Shown in pieces: positions 26,737 to 36,214 of a DNA stretch of 64,000 nt. Each line of letters begins with the position of its first letter. Position 1 is the stretch's first letter. The position numbers and the translations under genes were made by a program. Source of the DNA: Pseudomonas californiensis (GTDB lineage: Bacteria; Pseudomonadota; Gammaproteobacteria; Pseudomonadales; Pseudomonadaceae); the NCBI RefSeq assembly GCF_021147775.1, contig NZ_JAGTPK010000002.1:62001-126000 (forward strand). Direction: 5' to 3'. The notes under the pieces are model-generated. The model made no database searches. It worked only from the letters and a program-made list of their open reading frames with translations, and was not told the DNA's origin.

Positions 26737-27372
26737 TCAGAACGGCGCGGGGCAATTGAACGTCAGGCGCTCGCCCGAGACCGGGTGAGTGAAGCTCAGC
26801 ATGCTGGCGTGCAGACACAGACGCGGGTAGGCCGCGAGCGCTTCAGGATGGGCATACAGCCCGTCGCCGAGTAAAGGATGCCCGATCGACAGCATGTGCA
26901 CGCGCAATTGATGCGAGCGACCGGTGATCGGCGTGAGCTCGACCCGGCAATGGGTATCGTAACGTTCGACAATCTTCCAGAACGTCAGGGCGTGCTTGCC
27001 CGCCTCGTGATCAACCACGTGGCGCGGTTTGGTCGGCGGGTCGTAGCGCAACGGCAGATCGATACTGCCGCTGTCCAGCGTCGGATGGCCCCAACACAAA
27101 GCGGTGTAGGCTTTTTCGGTTTCGCGGTCATGAAACTGGCGCGACAGTTCACGGTGCGTGTCAGCATCGCGAGCGAGCAGAATGATGCCCGAGGTTTCCC
27201 AGTCCAGCCGATGGACGATCCGGGCTTCGGGGTAACCGTTTTCCTGCAGGCGGGTAATCAGGCAATCCTTGTTGTCATCGGCACGGCCGGGGACGGAAAG
27301 CAGCAGGGTTGGCTTATCGATCACCAGAACAGCAGCGTCCTGATGAATGATGCGGATGTTCGACAACGGCAT
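26737..27372 (-). CDS. rluA: RNA pseudouridine synthase, RluA type
   Basis: 211-residue pseudouridine synthase for 23S rRNA (position 746) and some tRNAs. The catalytic motif HRLDWETSGIILLA contains the Asp nucleophile. Other family motifs are VIDKPTLLLSVPG near the start and GRSHQLRVHMLSIGHPLLGD. The ATG at 27372 has GAGG upstream and starts MPLSNIRIIHQD; the longer in-frame start at 27420 adds 16 residues without homologous character. It lies just downstream of minE in the same direction. Confidence 0.9.
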   Translation of the reverse strand: MPLSNIRIIHQDAAVLVIDKPTLLLSVPGRADDNKDCLITRLQENGYPEARIVHRLDWETSGIILLARDADTHRELSRQFHDRETEKAYTALCWGHPTLDSGSIDLPLRYDPPTKPRHVVDHEAGKHALTFWKIVERYDTHCRVELTPITGRSHQLRVHMLSIGHPLLGDGLYAHPEALAAYPRLCLHASMLSFTHPVSGERLTFNCPAPF

Positions 27373-27462
27373 GCAACGGCCTCGAAACGCTAGAAACGCC
27401 AACGGCGGTATGGGCGCCACTCCCGCAGGAGCACGCCGATACCGCCGCAGACGATTGCCTGA

Positions 27463-27717
27463 TCAGCGATCGGGCAGGGTGATATTGAGTTCCAGAATCG
27501 AACAGCTGCCCTGGCTTTCCAGAGCGACCTGTACCTGATCAGACTCGATATTGACGTACTTGCGGATCACTTCCACCAGTTCTTTCTGCAAGGCAGGCAG
27601 GTAGTCCGGGGTACTCCGCTGGCCACGTTCGTGGGCGACGATGATCTGCAGACGCTCTTTCGCTACCGAAGCTGTGCTTTCTTTTTTACGGTCACGAAAG
27701 AAGTCAAAAATATTCAT
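27463..27717 (-). CDS. minE: Cell division topological factor MinE
   Basis: 84-residue MinE. The N-terminal amphipathic [12 protein letters not shown] membrane-binding part and the MinD-contact helix [26 protein letters not shown] (around residues 18-44) are followed by the dimerisation domain. It stimulates MinD ATPase to drive pole-to-pole oscillation. Its ATG shares one base with the minD stop codon. Confidence 0.96.
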
Positions 27718-28529
27718 TAATTACCCCCGAACAGACGTTCAAAGAATCCTTTCTTCTGCACATCCAGGAAGCGATGTTCCCGGTCTTTGCCCAGCAGGCG
27801 GTCAACAGCATCGCTGTAGGCCTGACCGGCGTCGCTCTGATCATCCAGAATGACCGGAACGCCCTGGTTGGAGGCCTTCAGAACGGCCTGGGACTCAGGG
27901 ATAACGCCCAGCAGGGTGACTGCGAGGATTTCCTTGACGTCTTCCACACCGAGCATTTCGCCCTTGCTGACACGTTCAGGGTTGTAGCGCGTGAGCAGCA
28001 GGTGTTCCTTGATCGGGTCTTCGCCGTTTTCTGCGCGGCGCGATTTACTCGCCAGCAGGCCCAGCATACGGTCGGAGTCGCGTACCGACGACACTTCAGG
28101 GTTGGTCACGACAATGGCTTCGTCCGCGAAGTACATGGCCAGATGCGCGCCAGTCTCGATGCCTGCAGGTGAGTCGCAGACGATGTATTCGAACGACTCT
28201 TTCAGTTCCATCAGAACTTTTTCGACGCCTTCCTTGGTCAGTGCGTCCTTGTCACGAGTCTGGCTGGCTGCCAGCACGAACAGGCCTTCGATCTTCTTGT
28301 CCTTGATCAAAGCCTGTTGCAGATTGGCCTCGCCATTTACCACGTTGACAAAGTCATACACGACACGACGCTCGCAACCCATGATCAGGTCGAGGTTACG
28401 CAGGCCGACGTCGAAGTCGACGATGACTGTCTTGTGGCCGCGCAGTGCGAGGCCGGTACCGATAGCGGCGCTGGTGGTGGTCTTGCCCACACCACCCTTG
28501 CCGGATGTAACAACGAGAATCTTGGCCAA
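27717..28529 (-). CDS. minD: Septum site-determining ATPase MinD
   Basis: 270-residue ParA-type ATPase that recruits MinC to the membrane. The deviant Walker [10 protein letters not shown] is at residues 10-18, with [10 protein letters not shown] and CDSPAGIE as the other nucleotide motifs. The C-terminal amphipathic membrane helix is KGFFERLFG. Translation starts at TTG (28529), with AGGGGTGA upstream. Order minC-minD-minE is the usual one, though minC is separated by about 230 bases. Confidence 0.96.
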
Positions 28530-28761
28530 GGTGAATCACCCCTAGAGGAAAAGGACGTTTAGTCCCTGAAGAGCATCCCTTGACGCGGCGTTAGTCGAAG
28601 AGTTTCTGGAAACCGGGAGGCTGATGATCGAAAGCGTGGCCATAAGCTACTGCTTTCTTGTCAATAACCTGCCAAGAAGCAACACTTCTCGGGATTTCCT
28701 ACAACCTTTGCTACGTTTTCGCGACGAATCAGAGATGCTTTGAAAATTGCGGCAGTATCCG

Positions 28762-29499
28762 TTAAAGACGAATGATGTTCAACACATCACCGGACAGGCT
28801 GACTTGTACCGGCGAGCCCCACAAAGGGTCTCTGCGCAGGTCCTCGGACACCTTGTATTGCCCGGCAATGGAAATCAGCTCGGCACTCAACTGCTGGCAG
28901 AAAATCCGTGCCCGCGTGTCGCCCTTGATGCCTGCCAGTGCTCTGCCGCGCATTGGGCCGTAAACATGGATGTTCCCATCGGCCAGAAGTTCCGCACCCG
29001 GACTCACAGGGGCGACCACAACCAGATCGCCACCCTGGGCATAAATCTGCTGGCCACCCCGTACCGGCGCCGTAATGATACGGGTCGGCTTGATGATCGG
29101 CTCGGGTGGTTTTTCAGGAATTTTCGGTGCCTCGACCTCGACCGGGTCGATCACGCGTTCGCGCGCGCCCGAGGGCGGCAGTACCGGCAGGTCGACAGCG
29201 ATGGCTGCGGCGATGTCCTCAATGCGGTTGGCGCGGATTGCCAGCGTACGCAAACCGTGCTGACGGCAGATGCGCACCAGGCCCGGCAGGTCGACAGGGC
29301 CTTCGTTCGGCGCGAGCTTGTCCAAAGCCAGAATCAACGGTGTGTTGCTGAAAAAATTCGGGGCCTGAGCCACCTTCGCCGCCAGTTGACGGTCCAGCGC
29401 TTCAAGATTGGTGCGGGCCAGCTCCATCACAGTGATGGCAAGCATGCTGCCCTTGAGCTGAAATACGGGATCAGGGTTCTGCGATTCAATCTGGCTCAT
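28762..29499 (-). CDS. minC: Septum site-determining protein MinC
   Basis: 245-residue FtsZ-assembly inhibitor. The N-terminal FtsZ-binding domain ([16 protein letters not shown]) is joined by a Pro-rich linker (around residues 110-140) to the C-terminal beta-helix [45 protein letters not shown], typical of MinC. The ATG at 29499 is the family start; a longer open frame upstream is antisense to the acyltransferase gene. It is divergent from that gene. Confidence 0.95.
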   Translation of the reverse strand: MSQIESQNPDPVFQLKGSMLAITVMELARTNLEALDRQLAAKVAQAPNFFSNTPLILALDKLAPNEGPVDLPGLVRICRQHGLRTLAIRANRIEDIAAAIAVDLPVLPPSGARERVIDPVEVEAPKIPEKPPEPIIKPTRIITAPVRGGQQIYAQGGDLVVVAPVSPGAELLADGNIHVYGPMRGRALAGIKGDTRARIFCQQLSAELISIAGQYKVSEDLRRDPLWGSPVQVSLSGDVLNIIRL

Positions 29500-29619
29500 G
29501 GTGGGTATACACAACAGCTTGTCGCTAAAAGTGCCGAGACTTATAACGAGAACGCCCGCAGGCCGCAAGCCGGTCGAACCGTTGTAGAATGCGCGGCCTT
29601 TGTTCTGACGGAAGCCCAA

Positions 29620-30552
29620 ATGGATCGCCCGCGCTTTAAAGCCCGTTTCCTTCACCCCCGTTTCTGGCCGCTGTGGCTGGGGCTGGGGCTTCTGTGGCTG
29701 ATCGTCCAGTTGCCGTTTCGTGTTCTGATGCTCATCGGTCGGCTGCTGGGCGCACTGATGTACCGCGTAGCCACTGATCGAAAATATATTGCCTCGCGTA
29801 ACCTGGAACTCTGTTTCCCGCACGTGTCGGCGGCCGAGCGCAAGCGATTGCTCAAGGAAAACTTCGCCTCCACCGGCATTGCCTTCTTCGAGATGGCCAT
29901 GAGCTGGTGGTGGTCCAGAAAGCGCCTGGCAAAGCTCGCCCACATCGAGGGGCTGGAGCACCTGCAGCGTGCGCATCAGCAGGGTGAGGGCGTCATTCTG
30001 ATGGCATTGCATTTCACTACTCTGGAAATCGGCGCGGCCCTGCTCGGCCAGCAGCACACCATCGATGGCATGTACCGTGAGCACAACAATGCGCTCTTCG
30101 ATTTCGTACAGCGTCGCGGTCGTGAGCGCCATAACCTGGATTCGCTCGCGGTGGAGCGCGAGGACGTGCGCGGTATGCTCAAGCTGCTGCGCGCTGGTCG
30201 CGCTATCTGGTATGCGCCGGATCAGGATTACGGCGCCAAACAAAGCGTGTTTGTGCCGTTGTTTGGCATTCAGGCGGCGACGGTTACCGCGACCAGCAAG
30301 TTTGCCCGGCTCGGGCGCGCACGGGTCGTGCCGTTTACGCAGCAGCGTCTTGCGGACGGCAGCGGTTATCGCCTGGTCATTCATCCGCCACTGCAGGATT
30401 TCCCGGGCGAAAGCGATGAAGCCGATTGCCTGCGCATCAATCAGTGGGTAGAAAGGGTTGTTACTGAATGTCCTGAACAGTATCTGTGGGCTCATCGACG
30501 TTTTAAAAGTCGACCAGCCGGTGAACCGAAGCTATATAACAAACATAAATAA
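29620..30552 (+). CDS. lpxL: Lipid A lauroyl/acyl transferase, LpxL/HtrB family
   Basis: 310-residue inner-membrane enzyme that adds a secondary acyl chain to lipid A. One N-terminal transmembrane helix is visible ([19 protein letters not shown]). The HX4(D/E) active-site motif is HFTTLE in [18 protein letters not shown] and [11 protein letters not shown] follow as the second motif. The position beside minC matches P. aeruginosa PA3242 (HtrB1). A TAGAAT at 29585-29590 may be the -10 element. A patatin gene follows 32 bases downstream. Confidence 0.9.
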   Translation: MDRPRFKARFLHPRFWPLWLGLGLLWLIVQLPFRVLMLIGRLLGALMYRVATDRKYIASRNLELCFPHVSAAERKRLLKENFASTGIAFFEMAMSWWWSRKRLAKLAHIEGLEHLQRAHQQGEGVILMALHFTTLEIGAALLGQQHTIDGMYREHNNALFDFVQRRGRERHNLDSLAVEREDVRGMLKLLRAGRAIWYAPDQDYGAKQSVFVPLFGIQAATVTATSKFARLGRARVVPFTQQRLADGSGYRLVIHPPLQDFPGESDEADCLRINQWVERVVTECPEQYLWAHRRFKSRPAGEPKLYNKHK

Positions 30553-30584
30553 AAAGCGTCGTTGATCACCGAGGTCAGTTGTAG

Positions 30585-31766
30585 ATGCCAGATCCTGCCG
30601 TAGCGATTCCCATTGCAAGCGATGCAGAGCCCGTTACCGGGCTCATTCTGTCAGGTGGTGGCGCCCGCGCTGCTTATCAGGTTGGCGTGCTGGCGGGCAT
30701 CGCCGACCTCCTTCCGCCTGGCGCACCCAATCCGTTTCCAGTCATCGTCGGTACGTCCGCCGGGGCCATCAATGCCGTGAAGCTGGCCAGCGGTGCGCTG
30801 CATTTCCGTATCGCCATCCATCAGTTGACCGAGTTCTGGCAGTCATTTCGCAGCCATCAGGTGCTGCGCAGTGACTGGCCGGGTGTCATCCGTCAGGCAG
30901 GTCGATTTTTTGGCCGCAGCCTGACCGGGATGGGCCGCAACATCCCTGTTGCGCTGCTCAACAGTTCGCCGCTGCGCGACCTGCTTACCGAGCGGCTGGA
31001 CCTGTCCGGTATCGATGAAGCCATTGATGCTCACCATCTGCGCGCGGTTGCGGTCACGGCGTTTGGTTATGAGTCGGGGCAGGCAGTCACGTTTTATCAG
31101 GGCCGAGGCACCATTGACCCATGGCTGAGACATCGCCGTATCGGCCGGCCGACACAGTTGACGGTAGAACATCTGCTGGCCAGCTCGGCCATACCTTTGC
31201 TGTTCGCGCCGATCAAGCTTGAGGATGAATACTTCGGTGACGGCGCGGTACGCCAATCGGCGCCGATCAGCCCGGCGCTGCACCTGGGGGCCAACCGTGT
31301 ACTGGTGGTCGGTGTCAGTGGCAACCCACGCGGGCTGCAAGCCAAGCGACCTGCGCCGCGGCCACCCACGGGCGCACAGCCGAGCCTGGCGCAGATCAGC
31401 GGCCACATGCTCAACAGCACGTTCATTGACAACCTGGAAAGCGACATCGAACTGCTTGAGCGTCTGAACATGGCCAGTGCGATGCTGCCCGATGATCAGG
31501 TCAGACAGCCAGGGATGGCACCGGTGGACGTGCTGGTGATTTCCCCGAGCCAACCCCTTGATGAGATTGCCGCCCGCCACCGCCGCGAATTGCCTCCGGC
31601 GTTGCGTACCTTTCTGCGCGGGCCGGGTGCAACCAAGACCAGCGGCGCAAGCGTGCTGAGCTATCTGTTGTTCGAATCGGGTTACTGCAGCGAACTGATC
31701 GAACTGGGTCGCCACGATGCCATTGCCCAAGGCGCGGAGTTGAAACGTTTTCTGCGCCTTGACTGA
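30585..31766 (+). CDS. Patatin-like phospholipase
   Basis: 393-residue serine lipase-like protein. The oxyanion hole is SGGGARAAYQVG, the nucleophile is in GTSAGAIN, and the catalytic Asp is in YFGDGAVRQ. No signal peptide is visible. It likely removes acyl chains from phospholipids in the cytoplasm or at the inner membrane. It follows the LpxL-type gene closely in the same direction, so a shared lipid-related transcript is plausible. Its region between 230 and 270 is Pro- and Ala-rich. Confidence 0.87.
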   Translation: MPDPAVAIPIASDAEPVTGLILSGGGARAAYQVGVLAGIADLLPPGAPNPFPVIVGTSAGAINAVKLASGALHFRIAIHQLTEFWQSFRSHQVLRSDWPGVIRQAGRFFGRSLTGMGRNIPVALLNSSPLRDLLTERLDLSGIDEAIDAHHLRAVAVTAFGYESGQAVTFYQGRGTIDPWLRHRRIGRPTQLTVEHLLASSAIPLLFAPIKLEDEYFGDGAVRQSAPISPALHLGANRVLVVGVSGNPRGLQAKRPAPRPPTGAQPSLAQISGHMLNSTFIDNLESDIELLERLNMASAMLPDDQVRQPGMAPVDVLVISPSQPLDEIAARHRRELPPALRTFLRGPGATKTSGASVLSYLLFESGYCSELIELGRHDAIAQGAELKRFLRLD

Positions 31767-31854
31767 CCCACGCAGTGGCGGGTTTCGAATGGCCAGATCG
31801 GCAAGGAAGGTGCTGGCGGTCCTTGCGGATCTGGGGCTGCGTGGGGTAACGGCG

Positions 31855-32709
31855 TTACGCGGTCAGACGATCATTTCTGAAATCACGCAGAGCTTCTTCA
31901 ATTTCTTCACGGGTATTCATCACGAATGGCCCGTATTGCACGATTGGTTCACGCAATGGCTTGCCGGCAATCAGCAGAACACGTGCGCCTTCGGTACTGC
32001 TGATTTGCAGCTCGCCTTCATCGGCGAGGCGCGCCAGGCGGCTGGTGCTGACGGACTGGTCGCTGCCTGCAACGTCGATACTGCCTTCATACACGTATAA
32101 CAACGCACGATGCCCTTCTGGCAGGCGTGGGCTTATCTGGCCGCCAGCAGGCAAGTGAAAGTCGAAGTACAGCGGCTCGGTATCCGGACGCTGCACTGCG
32201 CCTTGCTGTCTTGTCTGACCGTCGTCGAATTCACCGGCAATCACCACCACCTCGACGCCCGCCTGGGTAGTCAGGCGCGGGATGTTTTCGGGCTGGATGT
32301 CCTGATAGCCGGCATCGCCGAGTTTGGTCTTGCCCGGCAGGTTCAGCCAGAGCTGGAAGCCACGCATTGCGCCTGCTTCCTGTTCGGGCATTTCGCTGTG
32401 GATCACGCCGCGAGCAGCGGTCATCCATTGCACGCCGCCGCTTTGCAGCAGGCCGACATTGCCCATGTGGTCTTCGTGACGCATGCGCCCTTCGAGCATG
32501 TAGGTCACTGTCTCGAAGCCGCGATGCGGGTGAGGCGGAAAGCCTGCGATGTATTCGTCCGGGTTTTCCGAGCCGAATTCATCGAGCATCAGAAACGGAT
32601 CGAACTGCTCTACACCCTGGCCGCCGAATACTCGAGTCAGACGCACACCAGCACCATCAGAAGTGGGGCGGCCCGCGTGGACAGATAACACTTTACGAAA
32701 TTGAGTCAT
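31855..32709 (-). CDS. Pirin-family bicupin protein
   Basis: 284-residue bicupin. The N-terminal metal site is seen in FPPHPHRGFETVTYMLEG and the following HEDHMGN and HSEMP segments. The C-terminal cupin starts near residue 160. Bacterial pirins include quercetinases and modulators of pyruvate dehydrogenase or sigma factors, so the exact role is open. The gene is convergent with the patatin gene and separate from mlaA. Confidence 0.9.
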   Translation of the reverse strand: MTQFRKVLSVHAGRPTSDGAGVRLTRVFGGQGVEQFDPFLMLDEFGSENPDEYIAGFPPHPHRGFETVTYMLEGRMRHEDHMGNVGLLQSGGVQWMTAARGVIHSEMPEQEAGAMRGFQLWLNLPGKTKLGDAGYQDIQPENIPRLTTQAGVEVVVIAGEFDDGQTRQQGAVQRPDTEPLYFDFHLPAGGQISPRLPEGHRALLYVYEGSIDVAGSDQSVSTSRLARLADEGELQISSTEGARVLLIAGKPLREPIVQYGPFVMNTREEIEEALRDFRNDRLTA

Positions 32710-32861
32710 GAAAAAAGCACTCCCGGTCAGATGACAATGGACACCATGGTATGCCTGTAGAATCGATTGATGGGTTCGAATAGTCGGGGAAACTGATCGT
32801 AATAGTCGATGTATCGCTATCCGGAAGGGCTATGGCTGCTTCAAGCTACAAATTATTGCCG

Positions 32862-32901
32862 AAAAAAAGGCCAGCCCGATAACTCCGGCTGGCCATTTTT
32901 T
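32862..32901 (-). terminator. Terminator downstream of mlaA, possibly bidirectional
   Basis: GGCCAGCC (32869-32876) pairs with GGCTGGCC (32887-32894), flanked by an A-run on the left and a T-run on the right. Read on the minus strand it ends in TTTTTTT directly after the mlaA stop codon. Confidence 0.88.
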
Positions 32902-32913
32902 GATGCGTCTCGC

Positions 32914-33726
32914 TTACTCGGCGATCTGCAACTTGCGTGACTCGGTGTACACGTAGCGGACTTTTTCGTATTCGAATGGCGAGTTCAACTGACCGTAGCG
33001 GAAGCTGGTGACATAGCGACGGTCAATGGCCCGCAGGAGGGTGATTTCCGGGTGGTCGCTGCTGACCTGAGCGACGTTCAGGAAATTGATCGCCGTCTCG
33101 GCGGTGTAGTCGAACAACAGGCCGCCTGTATCACGCAGGTTCGACGGACCGAACAGCGGCAGCACCAGGTAAGGACCTGCAGGCACGCCATAGAAGCCGA
33201 GCGTCTGCCCGAAGTCTTCACTCTGACGCGGCAGGCCCATCATGGTCGCCGGGTCCCAAAGACCCGCGACACCGATGGTGGTGTTGAGCAGCAGACGCCC
33301 CGTTGTCTCCAGCGAACGCTCGCCTTTGAACTGGAACAGGCTGTTCAGCAGGTTGGGCACATCACCCAGGTTGGCGAAGAAGTTGCTCACGCCGCTGCGT
33401 ACGAAGCCAGGGGTGATGTATTTGTAGCCATTGACGACTGGCAGGAACACCCACTCGTCGAAGCGATAGTTGAAGTGGTAGACCCGGCGGTTCCAGGATT
33501 CCAGCGGATCGTAGACTTCCAGCGCGTTGATGGACGCACGTTCGAATTCGCGCTGGTCCAGCCCCGGGTTGAACTGCAACGACTTGAGCGGTTGGGTGAA
33601 CCCGTCCGCGTCCGTCTGGCGGGCCACGGTAGCCGGATGTTGTGCTTTGTTGCTGGTATCCGCGTCAGCGGCATTGACCGTACCGGCGCAGAGCAGGGCG
33701 GCAAGGAGTAAAAGACGTTTAGCCAC
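32914..33726 (-). CDS. mlaA: MlaA/VacJ family outer-membrane lipid asymmetry protein
   Basis: 270-residue MlaA-like protein that, with MlaC and the Mla transporter, removes misplaced phospholipids from the outer leaflet of the outer membrane. Family motifs are YDPLESWNRRVYHFNYRFDEWVFLP, NFFANLGDVPNLLNSLFQFK and a DFGQTLGFYGVPAGPYLVLPLFGPS region. The signal is of Sec type I form (GTVNA-AD); no lipobox cysteine follows, unlike E. coli MlaA. It overlaps the upstream hydrolase gene by eight bases, so the two are coupled. Confidence 0.9.
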   Translation of the reverse strand: MAKRLLLLAALLCAGTVNAADADTSNKAQHPATVARQTDADGFTQPLKSLQFNPGLDQREFERASINALEVYDPLESWNRRVYHFNYRFDEWVFLPVVNGYKYITPGFVRSGVSNFFANLGDVPNLLNSLFQFKGERSLETTGRLLLNTTIGVAGLWDPATMMGLPRQSEDFGQTLGFYGVPAGPYLVLPLFGPSNLRDTGGLLFDYTAETAINFLNVAQVSSDHPEITLLRAIDRRYVTSFRYGQLNSPFEYEKVRYVYTESRKLQIAE

Positions 33727-35017
33727 GGAAGAACTCCAGCATGGCGTCGCTGTTGACGCGGTAATTGATGTTGCCGCAATGGCCGCCGTAAGGGTAAACG
33801 GTCAGGCGATCGCCAAAGGTCTTGCGCAGGAAGCCCAGATCACCGGAGCCCAGAATCACATCATCAGCGTTGTGCATGACGGAAATCTTGGTGTTGTTGT
33901 GCAGGTAATCCTTCAGTGCATATAGGCTCACCTGATCCACAAGTTGCAGCAGGCTGCCGCCATCTGTGCGGGCGCGCCACATCGGAATCACTTGTTCGGT
34001 GAGGTAGCAGTCGAAATCACACTGCAGGGCGCGTTTCAGGAACGGCGTCAGGCTGGTGCCTTCGGTGATCGGAAACTTCGGCGGGGTGATCAGGCCACGA
34101 CGGTTGATCAGGTCGGACGTGAACGCAATGTCAGCCGAGGAGAAGCGGAACGAGGTACCGATCAGCATCGCCATCTGTTCGTTGGTCAGATGCTGCTTGG
34201 ACTGCTGAAAGTCGAACAGCAATGCATCGTTGAGGTCGATGTAGCCCTTTTGGCGGAAGTAACGCGTCAGCTTGGCCAGCACCAGTTCGTAGAACGTCGT
34301 GGTGTTGTTGATGCCCTTGACGTTGGTCTGCACCAGTTTGTCGAGGTTGCTGATCGAGGTGTAGAGGTTGACCGGAGGATTGAGCAGCAGCACTTTCTTG
34401 AAGTTGAAGCTGCGACGGGTTTCGTCAAGCTGGCTGACGAACGCCGCGTTGAGTGCGCCAAGGCTGTAACCGGTCAGGTAATAGTCGGTGACAGGCAGTT
34501 GCGCCTGCTGGGCTCGGATGGCCTGCATTACGCGGTACAGGTCTTCTGCGTCATCCTTGGAAATGCCGGGTGTTGCAAAGCGTGAAGCCGAGCTCATGAA
34601 GTCGTAGCTGGTAGGCGACGATAACTGCACGACGTGATATCCCGCGCCGTAATACAGTTTTTTCAGGAATTCATTGATGGTGCTGTTGTACGGCGCGCCT
34701 GTGCCTGCGATCAGAAAGATCAGTGGCGCGGCGTGGTCCTGCTTGGCCAGACGGTAGTGCAGTTTCTTCACTGCCCAGAAGTTGTCCGGCAGCGTGAATT
34801 CACGCTCAGGGTGCAGATTGAGGGTGTAAACGTCCTGGTCGATGTCTTCATCATCGGGCAGGTCGGGGCGCAGATCGGGCGGTGTGGTCGCAATGGTCGC
34901 TTCAAACGGGTTAGTCAGCGGATAGCCATAAGTGGCGGGGTCGACAGTGGTCGCCAAAGCGGACGCACTTAAACACAGGCCACCTATAACGGTAGCGAAG
35001 CGCAGAAAACGGAGCAT
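33719..35017 (-). CDS. Secreted alpha/beta serine hydrolase coupled to mlaA
   Basis: 432-residue exported protein, signal ending near ALA-TT. The nucleophile elbow is GYSLGA (Ser near residue 178), preceded by FLIAGTGAPY for the oxyanion strand. A late Asp/His pair is likely in MHNADDVIL and YGGHCGN. Homologues beside mlaA are sometimes mislabelled as kinases; no kinase motif is seen. Overlap with mlaA suggests a role in envelope lipid handling, but the substrate is unknown. Confidence 0.78.
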   Translation of the reverse strand: MLRFLRFATVIGGLCLSASALATTVDPATYGYPLTNPFEATIATTPPDLRPDLPDDEDIDQDVYTLNLHPEREFTLPDNFWAVKKLHYRLAKQDHAAPLIFLIAGTGAPYNSTINEFLKKLYYGAGYHVVQLSSPTSYDFMSSASRFATPGISKDDAEDLYRVMQAIRAQQAQLPVTDYYLTGYSLGALNAAFVSQLDETRRSFNFKKVLLLNPPVNLYTSISNLDKLVQTNVKGINNTTTFYELVLAKLTRYFRQKGYIDLNDALLFDFQQSKQHLTNEQMAMLIGTSFRFSSADIAFTSDLINRRGLITPPKFPITEGTSLTPFLKRALQCDFDCYLTEQVIPMWRARTDGGSLLQLVDQVSLYALKDYLHNNTKISVMHNADDVILGSGDLGFLRKTFGDRLTVYPYGGHCGNINYRVNSDAMLEFFRG

Positions 35018-35289
35018 GACTAAATCCCTTGGGAAAGAAGTGCTGATGAGGTACGCAGGCTATGACCACTACTGTAGTGCCAAAGTGCCGCATTGACCGG
35101 CGAACCTTTGTAAACATGAGCGAACAATACACGTTCTGTGGAATTTACAATGCAGATCTGTGCCTTTTTTTCTGAACTGAACGTTTTGGCCTGCTTTTGG
35201 TGCATGACTTCCTGATTCGGGCAGGATTGGCTCCTGTCTGCGGTCAGTCAAAAGGGATTGCGAAAGCCGGGCTGAACGCCAGAAAGCAC

Positions 35290-35678
35290 AAAGGAGAGCC
35301 TGAGCTCTCCTTTAATGTGGTTCACGTGCTCTTTTTATTGTTATAGGGCGGCCTGTTGTTGTTTTTGGCGACCTGTCCCTTTACAGCGTCTTGTGCGACC
35401 CCCATACGGGGTCAAGAGCAAACGTATTTTTTTGAGCGCTGATTCACTTTGATCCAATGCCTGCACAGCATTACGATCCAACCGGTTCTGCAGCTACCTT
35501 AAGGTAGTTTTATTGTTCTCTGTCCGGTTGCGAGATTCTCCAGGGAGAGTCTCTGTAAAGCGGGTCCACTCCAAAAAAATCTGTTAGCTGCGTCTCTGTC
35601 CGTGTTGTTCTTGTTATGTCAGAGCCGTTACGTTTTGTTTTTATTGGGTTGCTGCATGTTTTTTTATTTTTGTTGTGC
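35290..35678 (-). ncRNA. crcX: CrcX-type sRNA (Hfq/Crc sequestering RNA)
   Basis: A transcript of about 390 bases is predicted on the minus strand. The 5' end GCACAACAA is that of CrcZ-family RNAs and lies 11 bases downstream of a sigma-54 promoter. Six A-rich AAnAAnAA-like stretches occur at about 35658-35676, 35632-35645, 35603-35617, 35507-35518, 35354-35367 and 35330-35345. Two hairpins sit between them: CTACCTTAAGGTAG (35494-35507) and GACCCC/GGGGTC (35397-35413). The RNA ends in a 10-base-pair stem, AAAGGAGAGC with its complement (35290-35313). Such RNAs titrate the Hfq/Crc complex and lift carbon catabolite repression. CrcZ is next to cbrB, which is not here, so CrcX is the better name for a P. 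syringae relative. Confidence 0.83.
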
Positions 35679-35688
35679 AAGAGAGATA

Positions 35689-35703
35689 GCAGAACCTGTG
35701 CCA
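35689..35703 (-). promoter_or_regulatory. Sigma-54 (RpoN) promoter of crcX
   Basis: On the minus strand the sequence is TGGCAC-N5-CTGC, with GG and GC spaced exactly as in the -24/-12 consensus TGGCAC-N5-TTGC. The only deviation is the first T of the -12 box. The predicted start is at 35677-35678, the G of GCACAACAA. Confidence 0.85.
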
Positions 35704-35759
35704 ACTTTTTAAATGCCTTGAAAAACAATGGCTTGATTGATTTGTGGCGAAAGTGCGGT

Positions 35760-36164
35760 TCAGGAAACAGACAGGAATGTTCCCGTGTTACCCGACTTGG
35801 GTGTTCCCCATGGCTGAGCGGTAACACATCTTGTTTCTCTTTCAGGTGAGCGCCAAAACAGGGCATCGGCAATCACCTTGTGGCAGGCGAACACAGGGCC
35901 GTCGCTGTCGAGGCAGCGCAAGCAGGTTTGTCTGGCATGCAATATCCAGACGGCGTTCGAGCGCTTTTTATCAGGTGTTGTCGCTGATGGCTGTGTGATG
36001 TCGTTCAGCGTTGTCCCGGTGTCGCAGACAGAGCATGTCTGATCCCCGCGCAGGTTGATGATCAGGGTGGCGCTGCGGTGCGAGTTGTCGTGCGCAAGAC
36101 TGATCAAGGCGTGCAGGGCGCGGGCTGCCCCAATGTCGGGCGTGCAAGCGGTCTTGGAAAACAA
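35760..36164 (-). CDS. Possible zinc-ribbon hypothetical protein
   Basis: An open frame of up to 134 codons with Pseudomonas-like codon use (GC-rich third positions) from about 36160 to 35860. Two CxxC knuckles, TCSVCD (36024-36035) and TCLRCLD (35913-35924), plus ACHK suggest a zinc-binding ribbon. Only TTG starts are available and no ribosome binding site is seen; the last 20 codons overlap the crcX activator sites and lose coding character. It may be a small real gene with a misplaced start or a decayed one. It is divergent from betX. Confidence 0.38.
   Translation of the reverse strand: MFSKTACTPDIGAARALHALISLAHDNSHRSATLIINLRGDQTCSVCDTGTTLNDITQPSATTPDKKRSNAVWILHARQTCLRCLDSDGPVFACHKVIADALFWRSPERETRCVTAQPWGTPKSGNTGTFLSVS
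35778..35826. promoter_or_regulatory. Candidate CbrB activator sites upstream of crcX
   Basis: Four related half-sites cluster about 75-125 bases upstream of the sigma-54 promoter: TGTTCCC (35778-35784), TGTTACCC (35786-35793), TGTTCCCC (35802-35809) and GGTAACA (35820-35826). The last two form an inverted pair with a 13-base gap. The CbrB target at crcZ is remembered as TGTTAC and GTAACA half-sites, so this fits an enhancer-binding site. Confidence 0.55.
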
Positions 36165-36214
36165 CGTTAACGATGCCCGACATCCGTCGGTGCATGACTT
36201 CCGGGGAAGTGACG

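Noticed and set aside
29500..30495. Upstream extension of the minC frame
   Set aside because: It is antisense to the acyltransferase gene; MinC begins at 29499 by family length.
35510..35872. Minus-strand frame of 120 codons
   Set aside because: It covers the crcX RNA, its promoter and activator sites and does not show coding bias.
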